Shown piece after piece: positions 27,887 to 38,197 of a stretch of DNA of 64,000 nucleotides (the stretch's first letter is position 1; each line of letters begins with the position of its first letter). The stretch covers positions 1 through 64,000 of the forward strand of contig CAADWX010000011.1 of assembly GCA_900752905.1 (NCBI GenBank). Direction: 5' to 3'. A model generated the notes under the pieces. The model was given only the letters and a program-made list of their open reading frames with translations, ran no database searches and was not told the origin of the DNA. The stretch comes from Bacilli bacterium. GTDB taxonomy: Bacteria; Bacillota_I; Bacilli_A; RF39; UBA660. Position numbers and translations under genes: made by a program.

Positions 27887-28105
27887 ATGGCAGATTTTTA
27901 TAAAAAAAAGAAAAAAGTATGTCAAATGTGTGCTGGTAAGGATGTTGACTACAAAAATGTTGATGTAATTAAAAAATATATTAGTGCAGACAGAGTTAAA
28001 ATCTTACCAAGAAGAATGACTGGTGCATGTGCAAAACATCAAAGACATATTGCTGGTGAAGTAAAAAAAGCTCGTTTTATGGCTTTAATTCCATTCGTAA
28101 AGTAA
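27887..28105 (+). CDS. rpsR: 30S ribosomal protein S18
   Basis: S18 is the partner of S6 in the platform of the 30S subunit. The 72-residue product has the basic start and the conserved [16 protein letters not shown] core. An N-terminal CxxC ([13 protein letters not shown]) suggests the zinc-binding (C+) version. Confidence 0.96.
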   Translation: MADFYKKKKKVCQMCAGKDVDYKNVDVIKKYISADRVKILPRRMTGACAKHQRHIAGEVKKARFMALIPFVK

Positions 28106-28132
28106 AGTCTACTGGACTTGCTTTTTTTTATT
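28098..28132 (+). terminator. Terminator of the rpsF operon
   Basis: AAGTC and GACTT pair around TACTG just after the rpsR stop codon, followed by a run of Ts. Confidence 0.75.
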
Positions 28133-28167
28133 ATAAAGTGTATATTAATTTTGATGGGAGAATTCTT

Positions 28168-29196
28168 ATGAATGAGAATGATTATATTTTAGAAAGAAAA
28201 GAATATATAATTCAAAAAGACAAATACGGCAATGATATAACTGTAAGAGATTTGCAATTACAAATTTTAAGTATAATGAAAGAAATTGATCGCATTTGCA
28301 GAAAAAATAATATAAAGTATTGCTTAATAGCTGGAAGTGCGCTTGGTATATGTAATTATAAAGGCTTTATTCCGTGGGATGATGATATGGATATAGCAAT
28401 AGATATATCTGATTGGGATAAATTCATAGAAGTAATGAAAAATGATTTATCTTCAGAATTTTATTTTGATTCATATGAAACTGATAAGTTATATAATACA
28501 ATATCTGGTCCATGGATGAAAGTAAGAAAAAAAAGAACATATGTAAAAGAAGTGAATACCCTTTTAGCAAATAGATGTAAAAAAGGTGATGGAATATTTG
28601 TTGACGTAATTCCATATGGACCTATATGTGAAAATAAGTTTATAGATGAGCTTGAAAGAACAGTAGTGAAAATAAATATGCCTTTTATAGTTTTCTTTGA
28701 TAATATTGGATTGAATCCAATACCTTTTAAAAGTTTTGTACATTGGTTTTCAAAAAAATGCTTCAAATGGCATAAAAATAGTAATTTGGTATCTCAGCCA
28801 GTATCTGTACCATGGGAAAAATTCTTACGTGAACCAGTATTTGAAAAAAAAGATGTGTATCCATTAAAAGAGTATAATTTTGAGGATTGTAAATTTTATT
28901 CGTATAATAACATAGAAAAAATAATGAAAAAGTGGTATGGGAAGAAATGTTTAAAAAAATGGGATGGAGAAAAATATATCGAAACATTTCCTGTAAAAAA
29001 AAGAAAAGTTAAACATGTTAAAGAAATTGATTTAAATTCTGATGGTCCTCATAAAAAATCACGATTAAGTATTTTCTTTTCCATTTTATTAATGGTGTTA
29101 GCACTTATAATTTTTGATGAATTCAGTTTTGTCCTTTTGGGAATTTCAATAGTAATACTTGGTTTTACACTTATGTACTATATTAATTCAAAGTAG
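28168..29196 (+). CDS. LicD-family phosphotransferase with C-terminal membrane helices
   Basis: LicD-type nucleotidyltransferase-fold enzymes add phosphocholine or other phospho-groups to cell-surface glycans. The 342-residue product has the LicD core: an N-terminal helix region, then GSALGICNYKGFIPWDDDMD with the catalytic acidic triplet, and later DGIFVDVIPYG. Residues of about 295-340 form two hydrophobic helices that should anchor it in the membrane. The ATG at 28168 has GGGAG upstream. It is paired with a second LicD gene and interrupts the run from rpsR to the S10 operon. Confidence 0.83.
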   Translation: MNENDYILERKEYIIQKDKYGNDITVRDLQLQILSIMKEIDRICRKNNIKYCLIAGSALGICNYKGFIPWDDDMDIAIDISDWDKFIEVMKNDLSSEFYFDSYETDKLYNTISGPWMKVRKKRTYVKEVNTLLANRCKKGDGIFVDVIPYGPICENKFIDELERTVVKINMPFIVFFDNIGLNPIPFKSFVHWFSKKCFKWHKNSNLVSQPVSVPWEKFLREPVFEKKDVYPLKEYNFEDCKFYSYNNIEKIMKKWYGKKCLKKWDGEKYIETFPVKKRKVKHVKEIDLNSDGPHKKSRLSIFFSILLMVLALIIFDEFSFVLLGISIVILGFTLMYYINSK

Positions 29197-29263
29197 TTTA
29201 TATTATCCATTGTAATGCTTATGAAAATAATGTATATATATTTGAGATAGAGGAGTTTGTAAT

Positions 29264-30100
29264 ATGAAAGAGGAATATATAATAAAAACTAGAAAAGATG
29301 GAAGTAAAATTACGGTACGTGATGTTCAAGATTCTTTGCTTGATATATTAATTGATGTTGATAAAATATGTAGAGAAAACAATATTAAATATATATTAGA
29401 GGGTGGTACAGCATTGGGGGCTATTCGTCATAAAGGTTTTATTCCATGGGATGATGATTTAGATATTGCAATGATGAGAGATGAATATAATAAATTCATA
29501 AAAGTATTAGAAAAGAAACTTCCTGACAAGTATGCTTTTCATTGTTATGATAAGAACAAGAAATATAATGTTACTATACCGGCTATGAAAATTCGAAAGA
29601 AAAATACATATATAAAAGAGGCAAATACATTATTAGGCAATAAATGTAAAGATTGTGATGGGATTTTTTTAGATGTTTTTATTTATGATCGTGTTAATAA
29701 ACATAAAATTATTGATGTTCCATTTAGAATTATCAGTGGTTTATTAATGATAATAATAAATTTATTCGAAAATCTTAAAATTAATCCTATTCCGTTAAAA
29801 TCTCTGTATGTTGGTATTGCTAAATTTTATGGAAAAATTAATAAAAAATCCAAATATATTGGTTATGATTTGACTTGGAATTTTAATAGCCCATTTAAAA
29901 GTAGAATCTTTAAATATGATGATGTTTTTCCAACTAAATATGCAGAATTTGAACACCATATGTTTTCTATGCCAAATAATTATGATGCTTTTTTACGTGC
30001 GGATATTGGAGAGGATTACATGATTCTACCTCCTAAAAACAAGCGCTTTGCAAAACATACATTAGATATTAATTTAAATGGTCCTGGACCTGAAGATTAA
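29264..30100 (+). CDS. LicD-family phosphotransferase
   Basis: The 278-residue product is a paralogue of the upstream LicD gene. It shares KDGSKITVRDVQ near the start, GGTALGAIRHKGFIPWDDDLD (active-site acids) and DGIFLDVFIYD. It lacks the C-terminal membrane pair. GAGGAG precedes the ATG. With its neighbour it is likely to decorate a surface polymer such as teichoic acid or capsule; the substrate cannot be read. Confidence 0.85.
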   Translation: MKEEYIIKTRKDGSKITVRDVQDSLLDILIDVDKICRENNIKYILEGGTALGAIRHKGFIPWDDDLDIAMMRDEYNKFIKVLEKKLPDKYAFHCYDKNKKYNVTIPAMKIRKKNTYIKEANTLLGNKCKDCDGIFLDVFIYDRVNKHKIIDVPFRIISGLLMIIINLFENLKINPIPLKSLYVGIAKFYGKINKKSKYIGYDLTWNFNSPFKSRIFKYDDVFPTKYAEFEHHMFSMPNNYDAFLRADIGEDYMILPPKNKRFAKHTLDINLNGPGPED

Positions 30101-30130
30101 GATTAGTCAAATAAGGGCTAATTTTTTTTT
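30101..30130 (+). terminator. Probable terminator after the LicD pair
   Basis: TTAGTC and GGCTAA form a short imperfect stem followed by nine or more Ts. Confidence 0.55.
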
Positions 30131-30159
30131 AAAATATTTAAAAAAATCATAAAAAAATG

Positions 30160-30188
30160 TTGCTTTTCATATAGTTTTATTGTATAAT
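30160..30188 (+). promoter_or_regulatory. Promoter of the S10 ribosomal superoperon
   Basis: TTGCTT (30160-30165) and TATAAT (30183-30188) with a 17-bp spacer. Confidence 0.8.
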
Positions 30189-30194
30189 TTTGAA

Positions 30195-30320
30195 TGTGTG
30201 GCATGCGAAGATGTGTGAGGTTGCTGATACGCCAGGTTAAGTTGTAAAATATTTAAAATGAAAAATCAGGTTTTTACACGGAGCTAGTCTATACGTCGAT
30301 ATAGGCGAAAGGAGGATAAA
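30195..30320 (+). ncRNA. Structured 5' leader of the S10 operon
   Basis: About 125 nt of comparatively G+C-rich, non-coding RNA precede rpsJ. Hairpins are visible, including CTATA / TATAG (30289-30304), and a strong GAAAGGAGG ribosome site follows. Ribosomal operons of Firmicutes commonly carry leaders that let a ribosomal protein repress translation. The effector protein is not identifiable here. Confidence 0.55.
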
Positions 30321-30324
30321 CGAT

Positions 30325-30633
30325 ATGTCTAAAACTAAAATAAGTATCAAATTAAAAGCATTTGAACATAAAAGTTTAGATGATGCTTGTGCTAAAATTG
30401 TTGCTACAGTTAAAAGAACAGGTGGAGTAGTAAGCGGACCAATCCCACTACCTACTGAAGTAGAAAAAATAACAATTTTAAGAGCTGTTCATAAATATAA
30501 AGATTCACGTGAACAATTTGAAAAAAGAACACACAAAAGACTTATTGTTATCAATGAACCAAGTAAGGAAACAATAGATGCATTACAACATCTAGAAATT
30601 CCAAGTGGTGTTGGTATACAAATTAAGTATTAA
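30325..30633 (+). CDS. rpsJ: 30S ribosomal protein S10
   Basis: S10 is part of the 30S head and also of the NusB antitermination complex. The 102-residue product has the usual [12 protein letters not shown] start, GPIPLPTE and the [14 protein letters not shown] block. It heads the superoperon that runs to rplQ. Confidence 0.98.
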   Translation: MSKTKISIKLKAFEHKSLDDACAKIVATVKRTGGVVSGPIPLPTEVEKITILRAVHKYKDSREQFEKRTHKRLIVINEPSKETIDALQHLEIPSGVGIQIKY

Positions 30634-30653
30634 TTTTAAGAGGAGGAAAAAAT

Positions 30654-31394
30654 ATGAAAGGAATCTTAGGTCGTAAATTAGGAATGACTCAAGTATTTAC
30701 TAAATCAGGTAAAGTAGTTCCTGTTACTGTTATTGAAATTGAACCAAATGTTGTAACACAAGTTAAGACAATTGAAAATGACGGTTATGAAGCTGTTCAA
30801 CTTGCTGCAGTATCTACAAGAGAAAAATTAGCGACAAAAGCTTCTGTTGGAATTACCAACAAGGCAAAAACTACACCTAAGCGCTTCTTTAAGGAAATTA
30901 GAGGTGTAGATGTTAACAATTATTCATTAGGTCAAGAAGTAAATGCAAGTTTATTTGTTGAAGGTGAGGTTGTTGACGTTACTGGAACTTCAAAAGGAAA
31001 AGGTTTCCAAGGTGTTATTAAAAGACACAATCAAAGTAGAGGACCTATGGGACATGGATCTCATTATCATAGAAGACCAGGTTCAATGGGAACTATGAGA
31101 CCAATGCGTGTTTTCAAAGGTAAAGCTTTACCAGGACACATGGGTGTTAATACTGTTACAATTCAAAACCTTGAAATTGTACAAATCGATCTTGAAAATA
31201 ATGTAATTTTAGTAAAAGGTAATATACCTGGTCCTAAAAAAGGATTGGTTGTAATTACAACTGCTACAAAAAAACCAGGAAAAGTAAACGAAACTGAAGA
31301 ATTAAATTCTTATGTAGAAGTAGTTGAATACGCTGAAGAAACACCTGCAGAAGAAACATCTACTCCAGAAGTTACAGAAAGTGAAGAAAACTAG
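30654..31394 (+). CDS. rplC: 50S ribosomal protein L3 with acidic C-terminal tail
   Basis: L3 nucleates 50S assembly. The core ([27 protein letters not shown]) is normal to about residue 210. The final ~30 residues form an added Glu/Thr/Pro-rich tail ([19 protein letters not shown]), giving 246 residues against about 209 in B. subtilis. Such a strongly acidic tail on an rRNA-binding protein is unusual. Confidence 0.97.
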   Translation: MKGILGRKLGMTQVFTKSGKVVPVTVIEIEPNVVTQVKTIENDGYEAVQLAAVSTREKLATKASVGITNKAKTTPKRFFKEIRGVDVNNYSLGQEVNASLFVEGEVVDVTGTSKGKGFQGVIKRHNQSRGPMGHGSHYHRRPGSMGTMRPMRVFKGKALPGHMGVNTVTIQNLEIVQIDLENNVILVKGNIPGPKKGLVVITTATKKPGKVNETEELNSYVEVVEYAEETPAEETSTPEVTESEEN

Positions 31395-31404
31395 GAGGTA
31401 ATTT

Positions 31405-32028
31405 ATGAGTAAAATATCAGTATTAAATTTAAAAGGTGAAAAAGTTAGCGATATTACTTTAAACAAGGAAGTTTGGTGTATAGAACCAAATGATGCAGTA
31501 TTATATGATGCAATTACATTAGCAAGAAATTCTATGAGACAAGGTACTCATGAAACAAAAACTCGTAGCGAAGTTAGCGGAGGTGGAAGAAAACCATGGA
31601 AGCAAAAAGGAACAGGACGTGCTCGTCAAGGTAGTACTCGTGCTGCTCAATGGATTCATGGTGGTGTAGTATTTGGACCACATAACAGAAGCTATGATAA
31701 AAAAATGAATCGTAAAGAAAGAAGATTGGCTTTAAAATCTGCTTTAGCTTATAAAGTGATTGATAAAGCATTAATCGTTGTTGATAACTTTAACTTAGAA
31801 ACAGCTAAAACACAAGATGCTGTAAAAGTTTTAGACAATATTAAAGCAAACAACAAAACTGTTATTGTTGTTGATGAATTAACTGATAATATGGTTTATG
31901 GAACAAGAAATTTAGCAAATGTTATTATTCTTACAACTGATGAAATAAATACATATGATGTTATAGCATCAGATACAATGGTTATAACAGAAAATGCTGT
32001 TAAAAAATTAGAGGAGGTGCTTGTTTAA
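31405..32028 (+). CDS. rplD: 50S ribosomal protein L4
   Basis: L4 lines the peptide exit tunnel. The 207-residue product has the extended-loop sequence SGGGRKPWKQKGTGRARQGS and the MNRKERRLALKSAL helix. It overlaps rplW by one base. Confidence 0.98.
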   Translation: MSKISVLNLKGEKVSDITLNKEVWCIEPNDAVLYDAITLARNSMRQGTHETKTRSEVSGGGRKPWKQKGTGRARQGSTRAAQWIHGGVVFGPHNRSYDKKMNRKERRLALKSALAYKVIDKALIVVDNFNLETAKTQDAVKVLDNIKANNKTVIVVDELTDNMVYGTRNLANVIILTTDEINTYDVIASDTMVITENAVKKLEEVLV

Positions 32029-32306
32029 TGCAAAATTATTTAAAAGTTATTAAAGCACCAATTATTACAGAAAAGAGTGCTTCTATGGCTGACAAAAATA
32101 CTGTTATATTTAGTGTTGAACCAAAAGCTAATAAAACACAAATTAAACAAGCTGTAGAAAAAATATTTGATGTTAAGGTTGAAAGCGTTAATACTGTTAA
32201 CGTAAAACCTAAAAAAAGAAGAGTTGGTAAGTATACTGGTACTACTAACAGAGTAAAAAAAGCAATTGTTAAATTAAAAGAAGGAAGTTCAATTGAACTT
32301 AATTAA
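32028..32306 (+). CDS. rplW: 50S ribosomal protein L23
   Basis: L23 sits at the tunnel exit and docks trigger factor and the SRP. The 92-residue product has [11 protein letters not shown] and the [14 protein letters not shown] segment. It is in the standard position between L4 and L2. Confidence 0.97.
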   Translation: MQNYLKVIKAPIITEKSASMADKNTVIFSVEPKANKTQIKQAVEKIFDVKVESVNTVNVKPKKRRVGKYTGTTNRVKKAIVKLKEGSSIELN

Positions 32307-32320
32307 TTAGGAGGATAAAT

Positions 32321-33151
32321 ATGGCTATAAAGAGTTATAAATCTACTACTAATGGTAGACGTGGAATGACTACTTTAGTAAATGAAGAAATTACAAAGTC
32401 AACTCCAGAAAAATCATTAGTTGTTACATTGAAGAAAAATGGTGGTCGTAATAATCAAGGTAGAATCACTGTTAGACATCAAGGTGGAGGAGCAAAAAGA
32501 AAATATCGTATTATTGATTTTATAAGAAATAAAGATGGTGTTATCGGTACTGTTTCTTCAATCGAATATGATCCAAATAGATCTTCAAACATTGCTTTAA
32601 TTACATATACAGATGGTGAAAAAAGATATATTATCGCTCCAAAAGGATTAAAAGTTGGAGACAAAATTGAAAGTGGAGAAAATGCAGATATCAAAGTTGG
32701 TAACTGTTTACCACTTGCAAATATTCCAGAAGGTACTTTAGTTCATAACGTTGAATTAAAAGCTGGAAAAGGCGGACAAATGGCTCGTTCTGCTGGATCT
32801 AGTGTTCAAATATTAGGACGTGAAGGAAAATATACATTACTTCGTTTAACTAGTGGTGAAGTACGTAAAGTGTTAAGTACTTGTAGAGCTACAATTGGTG
32901 AAGTTGGTAATGAAGATTATGAATTAGTTAATTTAGGAAAAGCTGGAAGAAAAAGACATATGGGTATTAGACCAACTGTTCGTGGTTCTGTTATGAACCC
33001 TAATGATCACCCACATGGAGGTGGAGAAGGTCGTGCACCAATCGGTCGTAAGGGACCAGTTACTCCTTGGGGTAAACCAGCACTTGGTTATAAAACTCGT
33101 AAAGATAAAAAACAATCTAGTAAGTTGATTGTTCGTCGTCGTAAAAAATAG
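32321..33151 (+). CDS. rplB: 50S ribosomal protein L2
   Basis: L2 is essential for subunit joining and peptidyl transferase activity. The 276-residue product has [19 protein letters not shown] and the C-terminal [17 protein letters not shown] loop containing the key histidine. Length and motifs are normal. Confidence 0.98.
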   Translation: MAIKSYKSTTNGRRGMTTLVNEEITKSTPEKSLVVTLKKNGGRNNQGRITVRHQGGGAKRKYRIIDFIRNKDGVIGTVSSIEYDPNRSSNIALITYTDGEKRYIIAPKGLKVGDKIESGENADIKVGNCLPLANIPEGTLVHNVELKAGKGGQMARSAGSSVQILGREGKYTLLRLTSGEVRKVLSTCRATIGEVGNEDYELVNLGKAGRKRHMGIRPTVRGSVMNPNDHPHGGGEGRAPIGRKGPVTPWGKPALGYKTRKDKKQSSKLIVRRRKK

Positions 33152-33166
33152 GAAAGGATGATTTAA

Positions 33167-33439
33167 ATGGCAAGAAGTATTAAAAAAGGGCCTTTTGTTG
33201 ATAAGAGTTTACTTGCAAAAGTAGAAAAAGCTAATCAAACAAATAGCAGAGAAGTAATTAAAACTTGGTCTCGCCGTTCAACAATTCTTCCTAGTTTTGT
33301 TGGACTTACATTCGCTGTTCATAATGGAAAAGAATTCATTCCAGTATATGTAACTGAAGATATGGTTGATCATAAATTAGGAGAATTTGCATTAACTCGT
33401 AAATTTGGTGGACACGGTAGTGACAAAGTTAAAAAATAA
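33167..33439 (+). CDS. rpsS: 30S ribosomal protein S19
   Basis: S19 binds the 30S head with S13. The 90-residue product has the [14 protein letters not shown] start and the [16 protein letters not shown] core. Confidence 0.98.
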   Translation: MARSIKKGPFVDKSLLAKVEKANQTNSREVIKTWSRRSTILPSFVGLTFAVHNGKEFIPVYVTEDMVDHKLGEFALTRKFGGHGSDKVKK

Positions 33440-33469
33440 TAGATAAGTTACCAAGAAGGGAGGACTAAA

Positions 33470-33805
33470 ATGGAAGCAAAAGCGATAGCAAAAGGTGTAG
33501 GAATTGCTCCTCGCAAAGCTCGTTTAGTAATAGATTTAATACGTGGTAAAAACGTTATTGAAGCTGATAAAATTTTAAATAATTTAAATAAAGAAGCTGC
33601 TAGAATTTCTAGCAAGGTTCTAACTTCAGCTGTAGCAAATGCAGAAAATAATCTTGGACTTAAGAAAGAAAATCTTTATGTTAAAGAAGCATATGTTGAT
33701 GAAGGAAGAACATTAAAAAGATTTAAATTTGGATCAAGAGGACATATCGATCCAATTAAGAAAAGATCTAGTCACATAACAATAGTTGTTAGTGAAAAAA
33801 ATTAG
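33470..33805 (+). CDS. rplV: 50S ribosomal protein L22
   Basis: L22 extends a hairpin along the exit tunnel. The 111-residue product has [17 protein letters not shown] and the hairpin segment [14 protein letters not shown]. Confidence 0.98.
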   Translation: MEAKAIAKGVGIAPRKARLVIDLIRGKNVIEADKILNNLNKEAARISSKVLTSAVANAENNLGLKKENLYVKEAYVDEGRTLKRFKFGSRGHIDPIKKRSSHITIVVSEKN

Positions 33806-33821
33806 TAAGGAGGAAAAAAGC

Positions 33822-34499
33822 GTGGGTCAAAAAGTTAGTCCAGTCGGATTAAGATTAGGAATCAATAAAACTTGGGAATCTAAATGGTTTGCTGATAATA
33901 AAGATTTTTCTAAATTCTTAAATAACGACTATAAAATCAGAAAATGTTTAGACAAAAAACTAAAAGACGCAGCTGTTTCAAGTGTTTTAATAGAAAGAAA
34001 TTCTACTAAGACTGAAGTAATTATCAATACTGCTAAACCAGGTGTTGTAATTGGTCACGGTGGAGACGAAATAGAAAAATTGAAGAAAGAACTTGAAAAA
34101 TTAACTGGTGAAACAATCCAAATTTCTATAAAAGAAATTAAAAAGCCTGATATTGATGCAGCTTTAGTTGCTGAAAATATAGCTCATCAAATTGAAGGAC
34201 GTGTTTCATTTAGAATCGCTCAAAAAAGAGCTATCAAAAATGCTTTAAAAGCTGGTGCCAAAGGTGTTAAGACATCTGTGTCAGGACGTCTTGGTGGAGC
34301 TGATATGGCAAGAACTGAAGGTTATACAGAAGGAAATGTTCCTCTTCATACTTTAAGAGCTAATGTTGATTATGCACATAAAGAAGCAAATACAACATAT
34401 GGTAAAATCGGAGTAAAAGTATGGATTTATAAAGGAGAAATCCTTCCTGGTAAAGAAAAGGGAGGTAACGAAAATGGCAGTCATTCCAAAAAGAACTAA
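33822..34499 (+). CDS. rpsC: 30S ribosomal protein S3
   Basis: S3 forms the mRNA entry site. The start is GTG at 33822 ([13 protein letters not shown]) after AAGGAGG. The KH domain motif [14 protein letters not shown] and the C-terminal [12 protein letters not shown] block are clear. The 225-residue end overlaps rplP by 26 bp. Confidence 0.97.
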   Translation: MGQKVSPVGLRLGINKTWESKWFADNKDFSKFLNNDYKIRKCLDKKLKDAAVSSVLIERNSTKTEVIINTAKPGVVIGHGGDEIEKLKKELEKLTGETIQISIKEIKKPDIDAALVAENIAHQIEGRVSFRIAQKRAIKNALKAGAKGVKTSVSGRLGGADMARTEGYTEGNVPLHTLRANVDYAHKEANTTYGKIGVKVWIYKGEILPGKEKGGNENGSHSKKN

Positions 34500-34914
34500 A
34501 TATCGTAGACCTCACCGTCTTCATTACGATGGAGTAACAAGAGGTAATAAAGAACTTCATTTTTGTGAATATGGTTTACAAGCATGTGAAGGTGCTTGGA
34601 TAACTCAACAACAAATTGAAGCTGCTCGTGTAGCTATGACTCGTTACATGAAACGTGGTGGTAAGATTAAGAGCAATGTGTTCCCAGACTTATCACTTAC
34701 TAAAATACCATTAGAAACTCGTATGGGTAAAGGTAAAGGTCAACCAGAAGTTTGGGTTGATGTTGTTAAAAAAGGAAAAATTATGTTTGAAGTTGGTGGA
34801 GTATCTGAAGAAGTAGCTCGTGAAGCTTTAAGACTTGCTTCTCATAAATTACCAATCAAATGTAAATTTGTAAAAAAGGAAAGTGGTGAAGAACGTGAAG
34901 ATGGAAGAAATTAG
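34474..34914 (+). CDS. rplP: 50S ribosomal protein L16
   Basis: L16 contacts the A-site tRNA elbow. The 146-residue product has [12 protein letters not shown] and the [16 protein letters not shown] segment (here [15 protein letters not shown]). [10 protein letters not shown] follows. The start overlaps rpsC. Confidence 0.98.
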   Translation: MAVIPKRTKYRRPHRLHYDGVTRGNKELHFCEYGLQACEGAWITQQQIEAARVAMTRYMKRGGKIKSNVFPDLSLTKIPLETRMGKGKGQPEVWVDVVKKGKIMFEVGGVSEEVAREALRLASHKLPIKCKFVKKESGEEREDGRN

Positions 34915-35098
34915 AAAATTATCAAATGAAGAATTAAATTCTAAAATTGAGGAATCTCAAAAAGAAATATTCAATTTACGTTTTAGCCAAGCTACTGGAT
35001 CTTTAGAAAAACCTTCTAGAATTAATGAACTAAGAAAATTAGTTGCTCGTATGAAAACAGTGCTAAAAGAACGTGAATTAAATGAGGAGGTAAAATAA
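34901..35098 (+). CDS. rpmC: 50S ribosomal protein L29
   Basis: L29 lies beside L23 at the tunnel exit. The product shows the two-helix pattern with [21 protein letters not shown] choose the ATG at 34901 (65 residues); a GTG at 34895 in the same frame is possible. It overlaps rplP by 14 bp. Confidence 0.95.
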   Translation: MEEIRKLSNEELNSKIEESQKEIFNLRFSQATGSLEKPSRINELRKLVARMKTVLKERELNEEVK

Positions 35099-35352
35099 TG
35101 GAAAGAAAACGTGAATTAGTTGGAAAAGTTGTAAGTGCTAAAAACGATAAAACTATTACAGTTTTAGTTGAAACTTATAAGGAAGATCCATTATACAAGA
35201 AACGTGTTAAATATTCTAAAAAATATGCAGCACATGATTCTAAAAATGAAGCTAAAGTTGGAGATACAGTACGTATAGTAGAAACAAGACCATTATCTAG
35301 AACAAAATATTTCCGTTTAGTAGAAATAGTAGAAAAAGCAATTATTTTATAA
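35098..35352 (+). CDS. rpsQ: 30S ribosomal protein S17
   Basis: S17 is a primary 16S-binding OB-fold protein. The 84-residue product has [16 protein letters not shown] and [16 protein letters not shown]. The start overlaps the rpmC stop by one base. Confidence 0.97.
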   Translation: MERKRELVGKVVSAKNDKTITVLVETYKEDPLYKKRVKYSKKYAAHDSKNEAKVGDTVRIVETRPLSRTKYFRLVEIVEKAIIL

Positions 35353-35372
35353 TTGAAAAGGAGGATTCAAAT

Positions 35373-35741
35373 ATGATTCAACAAGAAAGCCGTTTAAAAG
35401 TAGCCGATAATTCCGGAGCTCGTGAAGTATCTGTAATCCGTGTTCTAGGTGGAAGTAAGGTTAAAACTGGTAATATTGGAGATATAGTTGTAGTAGCTGT
35501 TAAAAAAGCACTACCAAACGGTACAGTTAAAAAAGGTAAAGTTGCCAAAGCTGTAATCGTAAGAAGTAAATTTGGTCTAAGAAGAGAAGACGGATCTTAT
35601 ATTAAATTTGATGATAACGCATGTGTAATTATTAAAGATGATAAGACACCAGTTGGTACTCGTGTATTTGGACCAGTTGCACGTGAATTACGTGAAAAAG
35701 ATTTTATGAAAATTGTATCACTTGCAAAAGAAGTGTTATAA
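35373..35741 (+). CDS. rplN: 50S ribosomal protein L14
   Basis: L14 forms a bridge to the 30S subunit. The 122-residue product has [18 protein letters not shown] and the [20 protein letters not shown] end. Length and motifs are standard. Confidence 0.98.
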   Translation: MIQQESRLKVADNSGAREVSVIRVLGGSKVKTGNIGDIVVVAVKKALPNGTVKKGKVAKAVIVRSKFGLRREDGSYIKFDDNACVIIKDDKTPVGTRVFGPVARELREKDFMKIVSLAKEVL

Positions 35742-35761
35742 GGCCTTAAGGAGGAGAAGAC

Positions 35762-36070
35762 ATGAACTTTAAAACAGGAGATAAAGTTGTTGTTATTTCT
35801 GGTAAATCTAAAGGTAAAGAAGGAAAAATCACAAAAGTATTAAGAAGTGAAAACAAAGTTGTAGTTGAAGGTGTTAATATTGTAAAAAAACATGTTAAAC
35901 CTAATGGACAAACAGCTGGAAGTATAGTTGAAATGGAAGCTCCAATTCATGCTTCTAATGTTATGATGATTGATCCAAAAACTAAAAAGAGAACCAGAAT
36001 TGGACATACAATAGATAAAAAAGGTAACAAGACTAGAGTTGCAAAAAAATCAAACGAGAGTCTTGATTAA
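35762..36070 (+). CDS. rplX: 50S ribosomal protein L24
   Basis: L24 initiates 50S assembly. The N-terminal KOW motif (KTGDKVVVISGKSKGKEG) and VEGVNIVKKHVKP are intact in 102 residues. Confidence 0.97.
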   Translation: MNFKTGDKVVVISGKSKGKEGKITKVLRSENKVVVEGVNIVKKHVKPNGQTAGSIVEMEAPIHASNVMMIDPKTKKRTRIGHTIDKKGNKTRVAKKSNESLD

Positions 36071-36089
36071 TTGAAAAGGAGGATAAAGT

Positions 36090-36629
36090 ATGAACCGCCT
36101 AAGAGAAAAATATAATAATGAAATTATACCTAGTTTAAAAGAAGAATTTCATTACGAAAATGCAATGCAAATTCCTAAATTAGAAAAGATTGTAATAAAT
36201 ATGGGTGTTGGTGATGCTGCACAAAATTCAAAAATGTTAGAAGCAGCTGTTGCTGATCTTGCAATAATTACAGGACAAAAACCAGTTGTTACTAAAGCTA
36301 AAAAAGCTATAGCTGGTTTTAAAATCAGAGCTGGTCAAGGAATTGGATGCAAAGTTACTCTTCGTGGAGAAAATATGTATAACTTTTTAGATAAATTAAT
36401 AAGTATTGCATTACCACGTGTAAGAGACTTTAGAGGTGTTTCTAAAAAAGCTTTTGATGGAAAAGGAAATTATACTTTAGGACTTAACGAACAATTAATT
36501 TTCTCAGAAATAGATTTTGATAAAGTAGTTAAAGTACGTGGTATGGATATCGTTTTTGTCACTACAGCTAAAACTAATGAAGAAGCATTTGCTCTTTTAA
36601 AAGGTTTTGGAATTCCTTTTAAGAAATAA
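36090..36629 (+). CDS. rplE: 50S ribosomal protein L5
   Basis: L5 binds 5S rRNA in the central protuberance. The 179-residue product has [16 protein letters not shown], the [18 protein letters not shown] segment and [15 protein letters not shown]. Confidence 0.98.
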   Translation: MNRLREKYNNEIIPSLKEEFHYENAMQIPKLEKIVINMGVGDAAQNSKMLEAAVADLAIITGQKPVVTKAKKAIAGFKIRAGQGIGCKVTLRGENMYNFLDKLISIALPRVRDFRGVSKKAFDGKGNYTLGLNEQLIFSEIDFDKVVKVRGMDIVFVTTAKTNEEAFALLKGFGIPFKK

Positions 36630-36648
36630 TGATTAGGAGAGGATAATT

Positions 36649-36834
36649 ATGGCTAAAACAAGTATGAAGGTAAAGGCTAGCAGAAAGCCAAAATTTAAAG
36701 TACGCGAATATACTAGGTGTCAAATATGTGGTAGACCACATTCAGTTTTAAGAAAATATGGAATTTGTCGTATTTGTTTTCGTGAACTAGCTTACAAAGG
36801 ACAAATACCAGGAATGAAAAAATCTAGTTGGTAG
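36649..36834 (+). CDS. rpsN: 30S ribosomal protein S14, zinc-binding type Z
   Basis: The 61-residue S14 carries the CxxC...CxxC zinc finger ([20 protein letters not shown]), the C+ form typical of Firmicutes. The [17 protein letters not shown] end is conserved. Confidence 0.98.
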   Translation: MAKTSMKVKASRKPKFKVREYTRCQICGRPHSVLRKYGICRICFRELAYKGQIPGMKKSSW

Positions 36835-36850
36835 GAAAAGGAGGGATTGT

Positions 36851-37243
36851 ATGACAGATCCAATCGCAGATATGCTTACAAGAATTCGTAATGCAAATCA
36901 AATGAGATATGTAGAAGTTGAAATGCCAGCTTCAAAAATTAAAAATGAAATTGCTAGAATTTTAAAAGAAGAAGGATTTATATCTGACTACAAGGTTAAG
37001 AAAAACAATGTTCAAGATAAATTACTTTTGAACTTAAAATATGGAGCAAAAAAAGAACGCGTTATATCTGGATTAAAAAGAATATCAAAGCCAGGATTAC
37101 GTGTTTATGCTAAGGCTGAAGATGTACCTTATGTATTAAATGGATTAGGTATTGCTATTATATCTACATCAAAAGGATTGATGACTGATAAAGAAGCAAG
37201 AAAAGAAACATTAGGTGGAGAAGTTTTAGCTTATATTTGGTAG
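36851..37243 (+). CDS. rpsH: 30S ribosomal protein S8
   Basis: S8 binds helix 21 of 16S rRNA and often represses its operon. The 130-residue product starts [16 protein letters not shown] and ends with [17 protein letters not shown], as standard. Confidence 0.98.
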   Translation: MTDPIADMLTRIRNANQMRYVEVEMPASKIKNEIARILKEEGFISDYKVKKNNVQDKLLLNLKYGAKKERVISGLKRISKPGLRVYAKAEDVPYVLNGLGIAIISTSKGLMTDKEARKETLGGEVLAYIW

Positions 37244-37263
37244 AAAGTTAAGGAGGAAGACAA

Positions 37264-37794
37264 ATGAGTCGTATTGGTAATAGAATTTTAACAATACCTG
37301 ACGGTGTTACAGTATCAGTTGATGGTAATGTAGTTACAGTAAAAGGTCCTAAAGGTGAACTTTCTACAGAAATTAATAAAAACATTACTGCTGAAGTAAA
37401 AGAAAATAAAATAATTGTTTCACGTAAAAGTGATGCATACAAAAATTTTCATGGTACTGCTAATGCAAACATTAATAACATGATTATTGGTGTTACAAAA
37501 GGTTATGAAAAAAAATTAGAAATTGTTGGTGTTGGATATAGATTTACTGCTAAAGGTAATACATTAGTTGTAAATGCTGGTTATTCACATCCAGTTGAAG
37601 TTTCAGTTCCTACTGGTATAACTATTGAAGTTCCAAGCAACACTGAGTTATTTATAAGAGGAATTGATAAATGTTTAGTTGGTGAATTTGCTGCAGAGGT
37701 TAGAAAAATAAGACAACCTGAACCATATAAAGGAAAAGGTATTCGTTATACTGATGAGCATATTCGTCGTAAAGAAGGAAAGAAAGCAGCTTAA
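37264..37794 (+). CDS. rplF: 50S ribosomal protein L6
   Basis: L6 lies near the factor-binding site. The 176-residue product starts MSRIGNRILTIPDGVTV. The second domain ends PEPYKGKGIRYTDEHIRRKEGK. Confidence 0.98.
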   Translation: MSRIGNRILTIPDGVTVSVDGNVVTVKGPKGELSTEINKNITAEVKENKIIVSRKSDAYKNFHGTANANINNMIIGVTKGYEKKLEIVGVGYRFTAKGNTLVVNAGYSHPVEVSVPTGITIEVPSNTELFIRGIDKCLVGEFAAEVRKIRQPEPYKGKGIRYTDEHIRRKEGKKAA

Positions 37795-37819
37795 GGCTTA
37801 GTAAAGGAGAGAAGTAATT

Positions 37820-38182
37820 ATGATTAAAAAAGTAGTTCGTAATGATATACGTAAAGCAAGACATGCACGTGTTAGATCTAAAGTTTCTGGTACTGCAAGT
37901 ACTCCAAGACTTAACGTATTTAGATCAAATAGTAATATTTTTGCTCAAATCATTGATGATGAAGCTGGAGTTACTTTAGTAAGTGCTTCTTCTGTTGATA
38001 AAGAATTAAAACTTGAAAATGGAGGAAATATAGAAGCTGCTACTAAAGTTGGAGAATTACTTGGTAAAAGAGCAAAAGATAAAAAAATTACTAAAGTAGT
38101 TTTCGATAGAGGTGGATATTTATACCACGGTCGTGTAGAGGCTTTAGCAGAAGCTGCACGTAAATCAGGATTAGAATTCTAA
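37820..38182 (+). CDS. rplR: 50S ribosomal protein L18
   Basis: L18 binds 5S rRNA with L5. The product has 120 residues with [18 protein letters not shown] and [20 protein letters not shown]. Confidence 0.98.
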   Translation: MIKKVVRNDIRKARHARVRSKVSGTASTPRLNVFRSNSNIFAQIIDDEAGVTLVSASSVDKELKLENGGNIEAATKVGELLGKRAKDKKITKVVFDRGGYLYHGRVEALAEAARKSGLEF

Positions 38183-38197
38183 GAGGAGGGTACTATA

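Noticed and set aside
37417..37432. Additional parS site in rplF
   Set aside because: It has a full left half but three mismatches in the right half (AAAAGT instead of GAAACA) and lies in an ordinary coding stretch.
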